Part shown: positions 20,724 through 27,992 of the stretch, in pieces
How positions within the stretch are numbered: the first letter of the stretch is position 1
Layout: each line of letters opens with the position of its first letter
Assembly (NCBI RefSeq): GCF_003751785.1
Contig: NZ_RKIE01000001.1
Location: forward strand, 310,001 to 374,000
DNA length: 64,000 nucleotides
Reading direction: 5' to 3'
Source of the DNA: Frigoribacterium sp. PhB160
GTDB lineage: Bacteria > Actinomycetota > Actinomycetes > Actinomycetales > Microbacteriaceae
Program-made: the position numbers and the translations under genes
Notes under the pieces: model-generated
The model's database searches: none
What the model was told of the DNA's origin: nothing
Seen by the model: only the letters and a program-made list of their open reading frames with translations

Positions 20724-20729
20724 ACGCTA
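20724..20729 (-). promoter_or_regulatory. probable -10 box of a leaderless promoter
   Basis: TAGCGT on the minus strand, six bases before the ATG at 20717. No ribosome binding site is present. Confidence 0.4.
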
Positions 20730-20799
20730 GCAACGCGCCGTCTGCTCCCGCCTCGTCGTCCCGACATGCCGTCCTCGTGCAGACGCTCGTGGGTGCTCT

Positions 20800-21693
20800 T
20801 CAGGGCCCTGTTCCCGCCGTTGCGCCGAGTCGCACCGCGAGCTCCATCGAGCGCAGGCGGGCCGGGGAGAAGTCGTAGGGCATGCTCTGGATGATCGCCG
20901 CCGCGCTCGTGACGCGCGAGCCCTGTACGGGGTCGGGCGACGCGTCGGCGTCCTGGGACGGGTGGAGCTCGTCCCAGGCGTCGAAGATCGCGTCGTCCTC
21001 GTCTAGCTGACCGGATTCGTCGATGACGCGCATCAGCGTGGTCTCGAAGGCGTGACGTTCGGCCGCCACCTGCGTCACCCGGGGATCGTCGACGGCGACT
21101 GTGTCGTCGAGCGCCTCCTCAGCGGCGTCGACGCGGTCGGACTCGACGCGCAGCTCGGGATGGAGGGCCAGGGCGAGGAAGCGCCCCGCCTGGGCGACGG
21201 CGCCGAGGGGACCGAAGATCCGCTCGTTCACCAGCAGGGCGTCGAGGTCGTCCTGGCGCAACGAGCCCTCGGGCGCGGCCTGGAGGCGGCTGGAGACGAT
21301 GTCGTCGAGCAGTCCCAGCCGGCTGCCGAGGGTGCGCATGCGCCGCACCGAGGCGAGCTTCTCCTGCAGTTCGGCTGCCTGAGCGGAGAGGGTGTCCTCG
21401 AGGTGTGCGAGGACGTCTGCTACCCCGTCGTCGCTGTCGGCCGCGGCGGGTGCGGCACCCGCGAACGCGTCGCGGATGTCGTCGAGGGCGATCCCGGCGT
21501 CGGCCATGCGTCGGATCCAGAGCAGCCGGATGATCTCCTCGTAGCCGTACCGGCGGCGGCCGTCGCTGCCGCGCTCGCGTTCCGGGAGGAGGCCGACCTG
21601 GTGGTAGTGGCGGATCGTGCGGGGAGTGATGCCGACGAACGCCGCGGCGTCGCCGATCAGGACCTGACGGGGCGGGGCCGGGAACGGGTGCAT
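20800..21693 (-). CDS. MerR-family transcriptional regulator
   Basis: A 297-residue MerR regulator. Winged helix: LIGDAAAFVGITPRTIRHYH, then QVGLLPERERGSDGRRRYGY and LLWIRRMADAGIALDDIRDA. An antiparallel dimerisation helix follows (VADVLAHLEDTLSAQAAELQ), and then an unusually long C-terminal domain of about 170 residues rich in aspartate and glutamate, probably the effector domain. The ATG at 21693 has GAGAGG upstream; longer frames on this strand lack that. The neighbours upstream on the same strand are an esterase and a drug-type MFS exporter, so it may control them in response to a hydrophobic compound. Confidence 0.88.
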   Translation of the reverse strand: MHPFPAPPRQVLIGDAAAFVGITPRTIRHYHQVGLLPERERGSDGRRRYGYEEIIRLLWIRRMADAGIALDDIRDAFAGAAPAAADSDDGVADVLAHLEDTLSAQAAELQEKLASVRRMRTLGSRLGLLDDIVSSRLQAAPEGSLRQDDLDALLVNERIFGPLGAVAQAGRFLALALHPELRVESDRVDAAEEALDDTVAVDDPRVTQVAAERHAFETTLMRVIDESGQLDEDDAIFDAWDELHPSQDADASPDPVQGSRVTSAAAIIQSMPYDFSPARLRSMELAVRLGATAGTGP

Positions 21694-21824
21694 GGCGGAC
21701 CTCTCGGAGCGGGACGGGACGTGCTTCGAGGAGACCACATGACGCTGCGGCAGGTGCAAGCCCATCTCATCTCGGATGCTGGCCCCGACGAGGTCACGGG
21801 TGCATCGCCTCCCCCAGGGGCGGG

Positions 21825-21857
21825 CCCGGGGCGGGCGATCCACATGCCCGCCCCGGG
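21825..21857 (-). terminator. terminator after the esterase gene
   Basis: CCCGGGGCGGGC and GCCCGCCCCGGG, a perfect 12-pair stem around a nine-base loop, seven bases beyond the esterase stop. No U-run. It separates the exporter-esterase unit from merR. Confidence 0.7.
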
Positions 21858-21863
21858 ATGCCG

Positions 21864-22844
21864 TCAGGGAGTGGGGTCGAGGAGGCGCCCGGTCCAGTCG
21901 CGCAGAGCGGCGACGGCCCGGCGCGACAGGGTCGCTCCCGGCATCATGCTCGTCGACCCGTGGAACGCCCCCGGCCACACGTGCAGCTCCGCCTGCACTC
22001 CCGCCGCCCAGAGCGCGCTGGCGTAGGCGACGGTCTCGTCGCGGAACACCTCGGCGCTGCCGCAGTCGACGTACGCCGGCGGAAGGCCCGCCAGCTCGTC
22101 CGCGCGGCCGGGAGCGGCGTAGATCGACACGTCGTCGCCGCCGCGACGGTCGCCGAGGTAGGCGTCCCAGCCGAACCGGGTCATGTCTCGGTCGGCGACG
22201 CCCACCCCGTCGAACTGCCGGGCGGAGACGGTCGCGTCGCGGTCGTCGAGCATGGGGCTGACGAGCACCTGGCCGACGACGGCCGGCCCCTGCCGATCGC
22301 GGGCGAGGAGCGCCGTGCCCGCCGCGAGCCCTGCCCCGGCGCTCTGGCCGACGAGGACGATGCGATCCGGGTCGACGCCGAGCTCGTCGGCGTGCGCGGC
22401 GACCCAGACGAGGCCGGCGTAGCAGTCCTCGACCGGGTAGGGGTCGGGGTGCTCCGGGGCGAGACGGTAGTCGGGGCTGACGAGGACGACGTCGTGCACG
22501 AGCAGCCAGTCGTCGTACGAGTCGAGGTTGCCGAGGTGGTGGCCGAACATCATCCCGCCGCCGTGGATCGCGTAGGCGCAGGCCGCCGTCCCGGTGCGGC
22601 CGATGCGCTGGACCACCGCCAGGGCGATCGGCTCGCCGAGGTGCCCGGGGACGGTGATGCTGCGCCTCTCGAGACCGCGGGCGCGCAGTCCTTCGTCGAG
22701 CTGCGCCTCCGTCATGTCCAGCTGCCGCATCTGCGGCAGCATCGCGGTCTCGAGGCGGGGGCGGCCGCGGGCGTCCATCGCCTCGAGGAAGGGCACGTAC
22801 TCGGCGTCGAACGGGGGACGGGGCAGGGTGGTGGCGTCAGGCAC
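21864..22844 (-). CDS. hormone-sensitive-lipase-family esterase
   Basis: A 326-residue alpha/beta hydrolase of the HSL/GDXG group: oxyanion motif HGGG at residues 94-97, YRLAPEHPDPYPVEDCYAGL, nucleophile elbow GQSAG with serine at 168, PPAYVDCGSAEVFRDET with the acid, and WPGAFHG with the histidine. A cap of about 75 residues precedes the core. It hydrolyses short acyl esters or amides in the cytosol; an exact substrate cannot be given. The start overlaps the end of the MFS exporter gene by eight bases, so the two are translated together, suggesting modification plus export of the same compound. Confidence 0.88.
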   Translation of the reverse strand: MPDATTLPRPPFDAEYVPFLEAMDARGRPRLETAMLPQMRQLDMTEAQLDEGLRARGLERRSITVPGHLGEPIALAVVQRIGRTGTAACAYAIHGGGMMFGHHLGNLDSYDDWLLVHDVVLVSPDYRLAPEHPDPYPVEDCYAGLVWVAAHADELGVDPDRIVLVGQSAGAGLAAGTALLARDRQGPAVVGQVLVSPMLDDRDATVSARQFDGVGVADRDMTRFGWDAYLGDRRGGDDVSIYAAPGRADELAGLPPAYVDCGSAEVFRDETVAYASALWAAGVQAELHVWPGAFHGSTSMMPGATLSRRAVAALRDWTGRLLDPTP

Positions 22845-24360
22845 GAGAGGGCTCCTGGGTCGTGGGGGTGAGCGTGGTCGAGGGGTCGGGTGCAGTGGTG
22901 AGGGGCGCCAGGTCGGCGGTTCGTGCCCGGAGCATCCCGACCACGACGAGCCCGGCGGCGACGGCGGCGAGACCGAGCCCGGCGACGGTGAGGGCGTCCT
23001 CGAAGCCCGCGAGCCGAGCGGCCGTCCACGGGGTGGTCGTGATGCTGCCGGTGACGAGGGCGGCGACGATCGTGCCCGCGGCGGCGACCGCGGCTCCTCC
23101 CACCAGCTCGCTCGACGTGTCGACGAGGGCCGCGCCGACCGAGGTGCGGTCGGCCGGGAGGCCCGTGAGCACGGAGGCTCCCGCGACGACCCCGACGACG
23201 CGCATGCCGGCGGCGACGAGCACGAGCGCGACGAGCACCCAGACGTACCCGTGACGGCTCAGGGCGCCGAAGACGGCGAGGCCCGACACGACCGCGGCCG
23301 CGCTGATCCACGCCGCCCGGCCGAGGCCGACCCGCTGCACGAACGGCCCCACGAGGCGGCCTCCGGCCAGGAGCACGACGACCTGCGGCAGCGTGCCGAC
23401 AGCGGCCAGGGCCGGAGGCCAGCCCCAGCCGAACTGCAGCTGCAGGGTCACGAGGTACGACAACCCGGCGACGGCGAGGCCCGACGCGGCCTTGAACGCC
23501 AGGCCGCTCGACACCAGGGGGCGGGCGAGCAGGTGCAGGTCGACCACCGGGTGCCGCGCCGTCCGCAGGCGCACCACGAACCCGGCGCCGCACGCGACGG
23601 TCAGCACGACGGCGGCCCACCCCCACGAGGAGGCGGTGGCCGGCTCGACGAGGACGGTCGGCGTCACGAGCAGCCCGGTCACGGCGGCGGTGCCGAGCAG
23701 TGCGCCACCCACGTCGACGGGGACGCGCCGCAGCCCCGCCGCGTCGTCGCGAGCGACGCCGACGCGGATGCCGACGAACGCCAGCACCGCGATCGGCACG
23801 TCGGCCAGCAGCAGCACCTGCCACGGGGCGACGGCGAGCACGAACCCGCCGACGGTCGGGCCGACGGCGAGGCCGACGAGCCCCGCGGTCGAGATCACGG
23901 TCAGGGCCCGGACCCGGAGGCCCTCGTCGTCGAACAGCCGGAACGCCAACGCCATCGACCCGGGGGTGGTCATCGCGGCGGCGACGCCCGTCAGCACCCG
24001 GACGGTGACGAGCTGCTCGGTCGTCGTGACCGCCACGGTGGCGAGGCTCGCCACGGCCAGCAGCGCGAGGCCCACGAGCATGACGCGGCGGCGCCCCACA
24101 CGGTCGGCGACGGCGCCGAAGAGCAGCATCAGCCCGCCGAAGGCGACCGCGTAGGCGCCCGACACCCACTGCAGGCCCGTCGTCGACGAGCCCAGCTCGC
24201 GGCCGATCGTCGGCAGCGCGACGTTCAGCACCGAGGTGTCGAGCATCTCGAACAGGAACACCGCGGACAGCCCGGCCAGGGCGATCCACGCATCGGAGAG
24301 CCGGGGAGGCGCGTCGCCGGCACGCAGCCGACCGCGGGAGACAGAGGTGAGGGGGGACAC
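22837..24360 (-). CDS. MFS drug exporter, DHA2 type (14 helices)
   Basis: A 507-residue major-facilitator protein with about 14 helices. LDTSVLNVALPTIGRELG is the DHA2 motif D1 in helix 1, GAVADRVGRRRVML motif A between helices 2 and 3, and VTVRVLTGVAAAMTTPGSM motif B with motif C-like glycines later. I start it at GTG 24360, which has AAGGAG eight bases upstream; a GTG at 24369 overlaps that sequence. It probably exports lipophilic drugs or dyes with proton antiport. It forms a unit with the esterase and probably the MerR regulator. Confidence 0.88.
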   Translation of the reverse strand: MSPLTSVSRGRLRAGDAPPRLSDAWIALAGLSAVFLFEMLDTSVLNVALPTIGRELGSSTTGLQWVSGAYAVAFGGLMLLFGAVADRVGRRRVMLVGLALLAVASLATVAVTTTEQLVTVRVLTGVAAAMTTPGSMALAFRLFDDEGLRVRALTVISTAGLVGLAVGPTVGGFVLAVAPWQVLLLADVPIAVLAFVGIRVGVARDDAAGLRRVPVDVGGALLGTAAVTGLLVTPTVLVEPATASSWGWAAVVLTVACGAGFVVRLRTARHPVVDLHLLARPLVSSGLAFKAASGLAVAGLSYLVTLQLQFGWGWPPALAAVGTLPQVVVLLAGGRLVGPFVQRVGLGRAAWISAAAVVSGLAVFGALSRHGYVWVLVALVLVAAGMRVVGVVAGASVLTGLPADRTSVGAALVDTSSELVGGAAVAAAGTIVAALVTGSITTTPWTAARLAGFEDALTVAGLGLAAVAAGLVVVGMLRARTADLAPLTTAPDPSTTLTPTTQEPSRA

Positions 24361-24511
24361 GAGACGCACTCCTTCTGGGAAGAAGTGGCGACTCGTTCGA
24401 TGCCGCGTGCGGGTGCGTCGCAGAGCGCGACGCCTTTTACCTCAGTGATGGGAACGATACACCGGCTGCCGCCGGAGGAGGACTCCGGCAGTCCGGCCGC
24501 TCATGCAGGTG

Positions 24512-24537
24512 CCCGACAGGGGATCACGCACCGAACG
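24512..24537 (+). repeat. copy f of the GATAGGGGATCG intergenic element
   Basis: CCCGACAGGGGATCACGCACCGAACG, split as CCCGACAGGGGATC and ACGCACCGAACG, 74 bases upstream of the GNAT gene. The inner stem is imperfect in this copy. Confidence 0.5.
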
Positions 24538-24585
24538 TGTCCAGGCGCCTGGCGGCCCAGGCGCTCGTCCGCCAGGCTGTCCTCG

Positions 24586-25530
24586 ATGACCGACACCGAC
24601 GCCTCCCTGCTCATCAGACGGTGTCGACGTGCCGACGTGCCGCTCCTGACGGCCTGGACGAGTGCCGATCCCGTGGCGTGGGTCGGGAGGAGAGCGCTCA
24701 CGGACGAGCTCGAGACGGGCGCCTACCGGCCGGAGTGGTCGTGGATCGCCGAACGGGACGGGCGGCCCGTGGGTCGAGCGCTGTGGTGGGGCAGGGCGGG
24801 GGCGGACGTGCCCTCGACCCTCGACTGCCTCACCGTCTCACCCGGGGTCCCTGTGCCGGAGGACGTCGGAACGGCGCTGGTCCGAGCCGGTCTTGACACG
24901 TTCGGCTCGCACGGCGACCTCGAGTTCAACGTCGACGTCGCGGTGTCGTGGGCCGGCGATCCGGCTGCGGCCGAGGCAGTCCGCTGGCGTCATGAAGCAG
25001 CCCACCGTGGTGGCTTCGCCCGCACCACCGAGCGGATCAGCTTCGCGTGGACCTCGTCGGACCCCATGCCGCCCCGATCGACCCGTCTGCGCTTCGAGTC
25101 CGCCCCTGATGCCTTCTTCCAGGCGATGTTCGCCGACGTCGCGTCGGGGTCGCTCGACGGCCACACCATCGACATGGCCGCCCGTGAGGGTGTCGAGGCC
25201 CTGGCCGAGGACGACTTGGCCTTCTACCTCTCCCTCCCCGGCGACCGGGAAGCGTGGCGCTCAGCCCGCCTCTCGGACGGGAGGACCGTCGGATTCATCG
25301 TGCCGACCAGGACCGCCTACGACGCGAGCATCAGCTACCTCGGCGTGCTGCCCGGACACCGAGGCCACGGCTACGTGCACGACCTCCTCGCGGAGATGGT
25401 GCACGTCCACCACGAGGACGGCCAGCCCCGGATCGTCGGCACCACCGACGCAGCCAATCGACCCATGCGAGCCGCGTTCGAGCGGGCCGGGTTCTCCGTC
25501 ACCAGGGTGCGCCTCGTCCACTCCCGGTGA
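24586..25530 (+). CDS. GNAT-family N-acetyltransferase
   Basis: A 314-residue protein with two GNAT-like halves. The C-terminal half is the active one: SISYLGVLPGHRGHGYVHDL is motif A with the R-G-x-G-Y acetyl-CoA pyrophosphate loop, and TTDAANRPMRAAFERAGFSV motif B. The N-terminal half (LIRRCRRADVPLLTAWTSAD, LDCLTVSPGVPVPEDVGTAL) has a decayed loop. The tandem form resembles mycothiol synthase-like and antibiotic acetyltransferases. The acceptor is unknown. The ATG at 24586 follows a copy of the intergenic element and has no clear ribosome binding site. Confidence 0.8.
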   Translation: MTDTDASLLIRRCRRADVPLLTAWTSADPVAWVGRRALTDELETGAYRPEWSWIAERDGRPVGRALWWGRAGADVPSTLDCLTVSPGVPVPEDVGTALVRAGLDTFGSHGDLEFNVDVAVSWAGDPAAAEAVRWRHEAAHRGGFARTTERISFAWTSSDPMPPRSTRLRFESAPDAFFQAMFADVASGSLDGHTIDMAAREGVEALAEDDLAFYLSLPGDREAWRSARLSDGRTVGFIVPTRTAYDASISYLGVLPGHRGHGYVHDLLAEMVHVHHEDGQPRIVGTTDAANRPMRAAFERAGFSVTRVRLVHSR

Positions 25531-25579
25531 GTCGGGTCAGGTGCGCCGCCGACCTGGATGAGGACGCCCGCGAGGGGGG

Positions 25580-26098
25580 TCACCGGGGCGTGGCTCGGGA
25601 CCCGACGTCCAGCGACGCGAGGTGTTCAGCGTTGCCTCGCAGAGCTGGCTTGTACCTGTCGAGCTCTGGTGCGTCGACGTGATCGGCCAGGAGGTCGAGG
25701 AGGCGTGCCAGGGCCGTGTCGACCTGTCCCGCCGCGTGGAGGGTGAGGGCCTCGAAGGCTCCCAGAGCGACCGAGTCCGGGAACTCCCCCCGTGCCCGGG
25801 CGAAGACGTCCAGTGATTCCTCGATCCTGCCGAGGTTGCGGAGGGTGCTCCCGTACTGGAGGTAGCAGCGTCGGCGGATGTCACCCGCCAGTCCTTCCTG
25901 CATCGATCGCTCGTAGAAGCCGAGTGCCGTCGCTTCTTCTCCCGCCGTGTCGTAGGCGCCGCCGAGTTCGTAGAGGACCCGCGGATCCTCGGGGTGCTCC
26001 CTGTGGAGGGGCAGGAGCGCGTCGATGGTCGGGCGCATGTCGTCCCGGTCGCGGGCGGCGAAGATGCGGTCGAGCTGCGCTTCGAGGGTGTCTGGCAT
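25580..26098 (-). CDS. tetratricopeptide-repeat protein
   Basis: A 172-residue all-helical protein with GGAGAA before the ATG at 26098. About four TPR-like helix pairs can be traced: LPLHREHPEDPRVLYELGGA with YDTAGEEATALGFYERSM, GDIRRRCYLQYGSTLRNLGR with IEESLDVFARARGEFPDS, and VALGAFEALTLHAAGQVDTA. TPR proteins of this size are protein-binding adaptors. A similar short protein is common in actinobacteria, usually annotated only as a TPR protein. It is divergent from the small membrane protein at 26229, with an intergenic element copy between them. Confidence 0.75.
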   Translation of the reverse strand: MPDTLEAQLDRIFAARDRDDMRPTIDALLPLHREHPEDPRVLYELGGAYDTAGEEATALGFYERSMQEGLAGDIRRRCYLQYGSTLRNLGRIEESLDVFARARGEFPDSVALGAFEALTLHAAGQVDTALARLLDLLADHVDAPELDRYKPALRGNAEHLASLDVGSRATPR

Positions 26099-26130
26099 GA
26101 CAGGTTCTCCTAGAGGGATCGGACAGGGCC

Positions 26131-26157
26131 TGCCCGACAGACGGTCGGTGACGGGCG
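26131..26157 (+). repeat. copy g, diverged member of the intergenic element family
   Basis: CCCGACAGACGGTCGG then TGACGGGCG. The stem is kept with paired changes (CCGAC/GTCGG instead of CCGAT/ATCGG) although the loop differs. Located 98 bases upstream of the gene at 26229. Confidence 0.4.
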
Positions 26158-26228
26158 CCGCGGGCTCGGGCGAGATGCGCCGCACCAGGTCGTCAGCGGC
26201 CTGAGAGGCGCGACGTAGGATCTCACGC

Positions 26229-26663
26229 ATGGTGCGGAACGGCAGCCCAGGCTGGCTCGGATCGCTCTTCCGTGCGCGTCCGTGGGTAGCAGCCGTCGTC
26301 AGTGCGGGCTTCCTCGTGATCATCCTCTGGGGCGGGACGTCCGTCGGGTGGGATCCGTGGGCTCCGATGGGTCGGGGCCTGAAGAGTCTGCCGGTGTGGC
26401 TGATGGTCGCGGTCGGGGTGCCCTTCTTCGCCACGGGCGTCGTCGTCGGGGTCGTCCTGCAGTGGCGGCTGCTGAGGCAGAAGTCGCAGGTCCCTCCCGG
26501 ACCGAGCCGCGAGCTCGAGCAGCTCCGACGCGACGGACCGGGCTGGCTCAGTCGTCGAGCGGGCGTCGACGACACGGTCTACGACTCCGTGTCGACCATC
26601 AGCACGGACGGGGGCACCGACTACTCCGTCGCCGTGGAGGTCGATCAGACGCCGAAGGGCTGA
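26229..26663 (+). CDS. small two-helix membrane protein, unknown
   Basis: A 144-residue protein with two hydrophobic segments (about residues 18-35 and 52-78, separated by GWDPWAPMGRGLKSLP), then a charged cytoplasmic tail (SRELEQLRRDGPGWLSRRAG) ending in a serine/threonine- and aspartate-rich stretch. TAGGAT lies seven bases before the ATG, consistent with a leaderless transcript. No family was recognised. Confidence 0.55.
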   Translation: MVRNGSPGWLGSLFRARPWVAAVVSAGFLVIILWGGTSVGWDPWAPMGRGLKSLPVWLMVAVGVPFFATGVVVGVVLQWRLLRQKSQVPPGPSRELEQLRRDGPGWLSRRAGVDDTVYDSVSTISTDGGTDYSVAVEVDQTPKG

Positions 26664-26703
26664 GTCGCGCAGCGGCGTGCCGCGGACCTTCCTCCACGGT
26701 CGG

Positions 26704-26718
26704 CGTCGGCCGCCGACG
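26704..26718. terminator. weak hairpin between convergent genes
   Basis: CGTCGG-CCG-CCGACG, six pairs with a three-base loop, between the convergent stops at 26663 and 26737. Could serve both directions. Confidence 0.3.
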
Positions 26719-26736
26719 TCGGTGGGCCTGGACGCG

Positions 26737-27846
26737 TCAGGCGCCTCCTGCCAGCACCCTGCTCCGCCCGTACCGTCCGGTCCATCGGCCGAGGATCAAG
26801 ATCTCCCACGGCAGGGTGAACGCTCCGCTCAGGGAGGCGTTCTCCCGAGGTCGGACCAGGTACTCGAGCCGCAGTCCGTCATCTCGGAGGTCGAAGGCGA
26901 GACGTGCCTGCACCGCGACGTCGCGGTCACCAGGCCCGTCGGAGTTGTCTCGCGTGTACTGGACGGAGCCCACGTCGTCGGAGACGAGCTCGACGACTGC
27001 GTGACGACTCATGGTGAGAAGGTCGCGCACCCTCTCGAGGTCGACGCCGCGCAGGCTCACCCGGACCGGGTCTTCGCGTCCTTCCACGAACCCGGTGCTC
27101 GAGCGGGTCTCTCGGAACGGCGCACAGAACGTGAAGGTGGAGAGGAAGTAGATGACGCTCACGAGTCGGCCGTCGTCGGTCCGGGCGAAGAGCCCGCCGT
27201 CGGCGCCGACCGGCGTCGCGGCGAGCCGCATCGACGCTGCTGTCGTCCGGGTCGTCCGCTGAGGCGCCTCTCCTGGTGCATCGCCGTAGAGCGTGGTCGA
27301 CATCGAGCCGTAGGCGAGAGCGCGGGTGGCTGGATCGAGGGTGCACTCCAACGACAAGCGGGAGTCGGCCACGTCGGACGGCCATTCACTGCGGGGTCCG
27401 GAGTCGGCGGGGTGCGGGCGCAGCGCTGCCGAGAGGTCGATCCGGACGGCGCCTGGGTCGACGGCGGCGTCGTCAGCGACGGCGGTGACCGCGATCCTCC
27501 AGTCCGACGCGCCGTGCTCGAAGCCGCCCCCCGGCAGCCGGACACCGCCAGGAGCATCGACGGCCACGGCCAGGGGAGCTGAGCCGGCGTACTTCACCAC
27601 GCGACCGATCAAGCTCCCGACACCGACCGGCAGACGCACGGTGGCGCCCTGACGGTCCGACGTGAGGTAGCCCGATCGCTGGTCCCTGTCGGACGGGGCG
27701 GCCGTGAAGAACTGCGCGGAGGACTCGTTCCCCGCGACCTCGATCGTGGTCGCCTCGGCGGTGACCTGGTCCATCCCGAGGAAGGACAACCGCCCGCGTC
27801 CGTACACCTGCCCCTCACGACCGATCATCGCGTCGCTCACCTGCAC
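26737..27846 (-). CDS. hypothetical protein downstream of the GH2 gene
   Basis: A 369-residue protein starting at GTG 27846 with AGGGGGA five bases upstream. No signal peptide, helix or known motif was recognised. It reads as a mostly beta protein (SGYLTSDRQGATVRLPVGVG, VRIDLSAALRPHPADSGPRS, DSRLSLECTLDPATRALAYG, FDLRDDGLRLEYLVRPRENA), and could be a carbohydrate-binding or structural jelly-roll. It follows the GH2 glycosidase on the same strand after 146 bases, so a role with plant or microbial glycans is plausible but unproven. Convergent with the gene at 26229. Confidence 0.6.
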   Translation of the reverse strand: MQVSDAMIGREGQVYGRGRLSFLGMDQVTAEATTIEVAGNESSAQFFTAAPSDRDQRSGYLTSDRQGATVRLPVGVGSLIGRVVKYAGSAPLAVAVDAPGGVRLPGGGFEHGASDWRIAVTAVADDAAVDPGAVRIDLSAALRPHPADSGPRSEWPSDVADSRLSLECTLDPATRALAYGSMSTTLYGDAPGEAPQRTTRTTAASMRLAATPVGADGGLFARTDDGRLVSVIYFLSTFTFCAPFRETRSSTGFVEGREDPVRVSLRGVDLERVRDLLTMSRHAVVELVSDDVGSVQYTRDNSDGPGDRDVAVQARLAFDLRDDGLRLEYLVRPRENASLSGAFTLPWEILILGRWTGRYGRSRVLAGGA

Positions 27847-27992
27847 GGTTCCCCCTGGTCTCGTCCCTCCGTCGAGCATGCCCGGATGCGAGCCCCGAGA
27901 CCACCCCCAGTGCAGGAGGCCTGCGGGCCCCGGCGTCCGACTGAGCGACGGCCCGATGCGCTCGTGCCGCTCGAAGGCGAGGCAGCACCCGT

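Noticed and set aside
22594-24585. A long plus-strand open frame running antisense through the esterase and MFS genes into the GNAT gene.
   Set aside because: Its translation there is low-complexity Arg/Gly/Asp/Gln-rich sequence typical of high-GC antisense frames. The opposite strand encodes clear family motifs, and the GNAT sequence begins at 24586.
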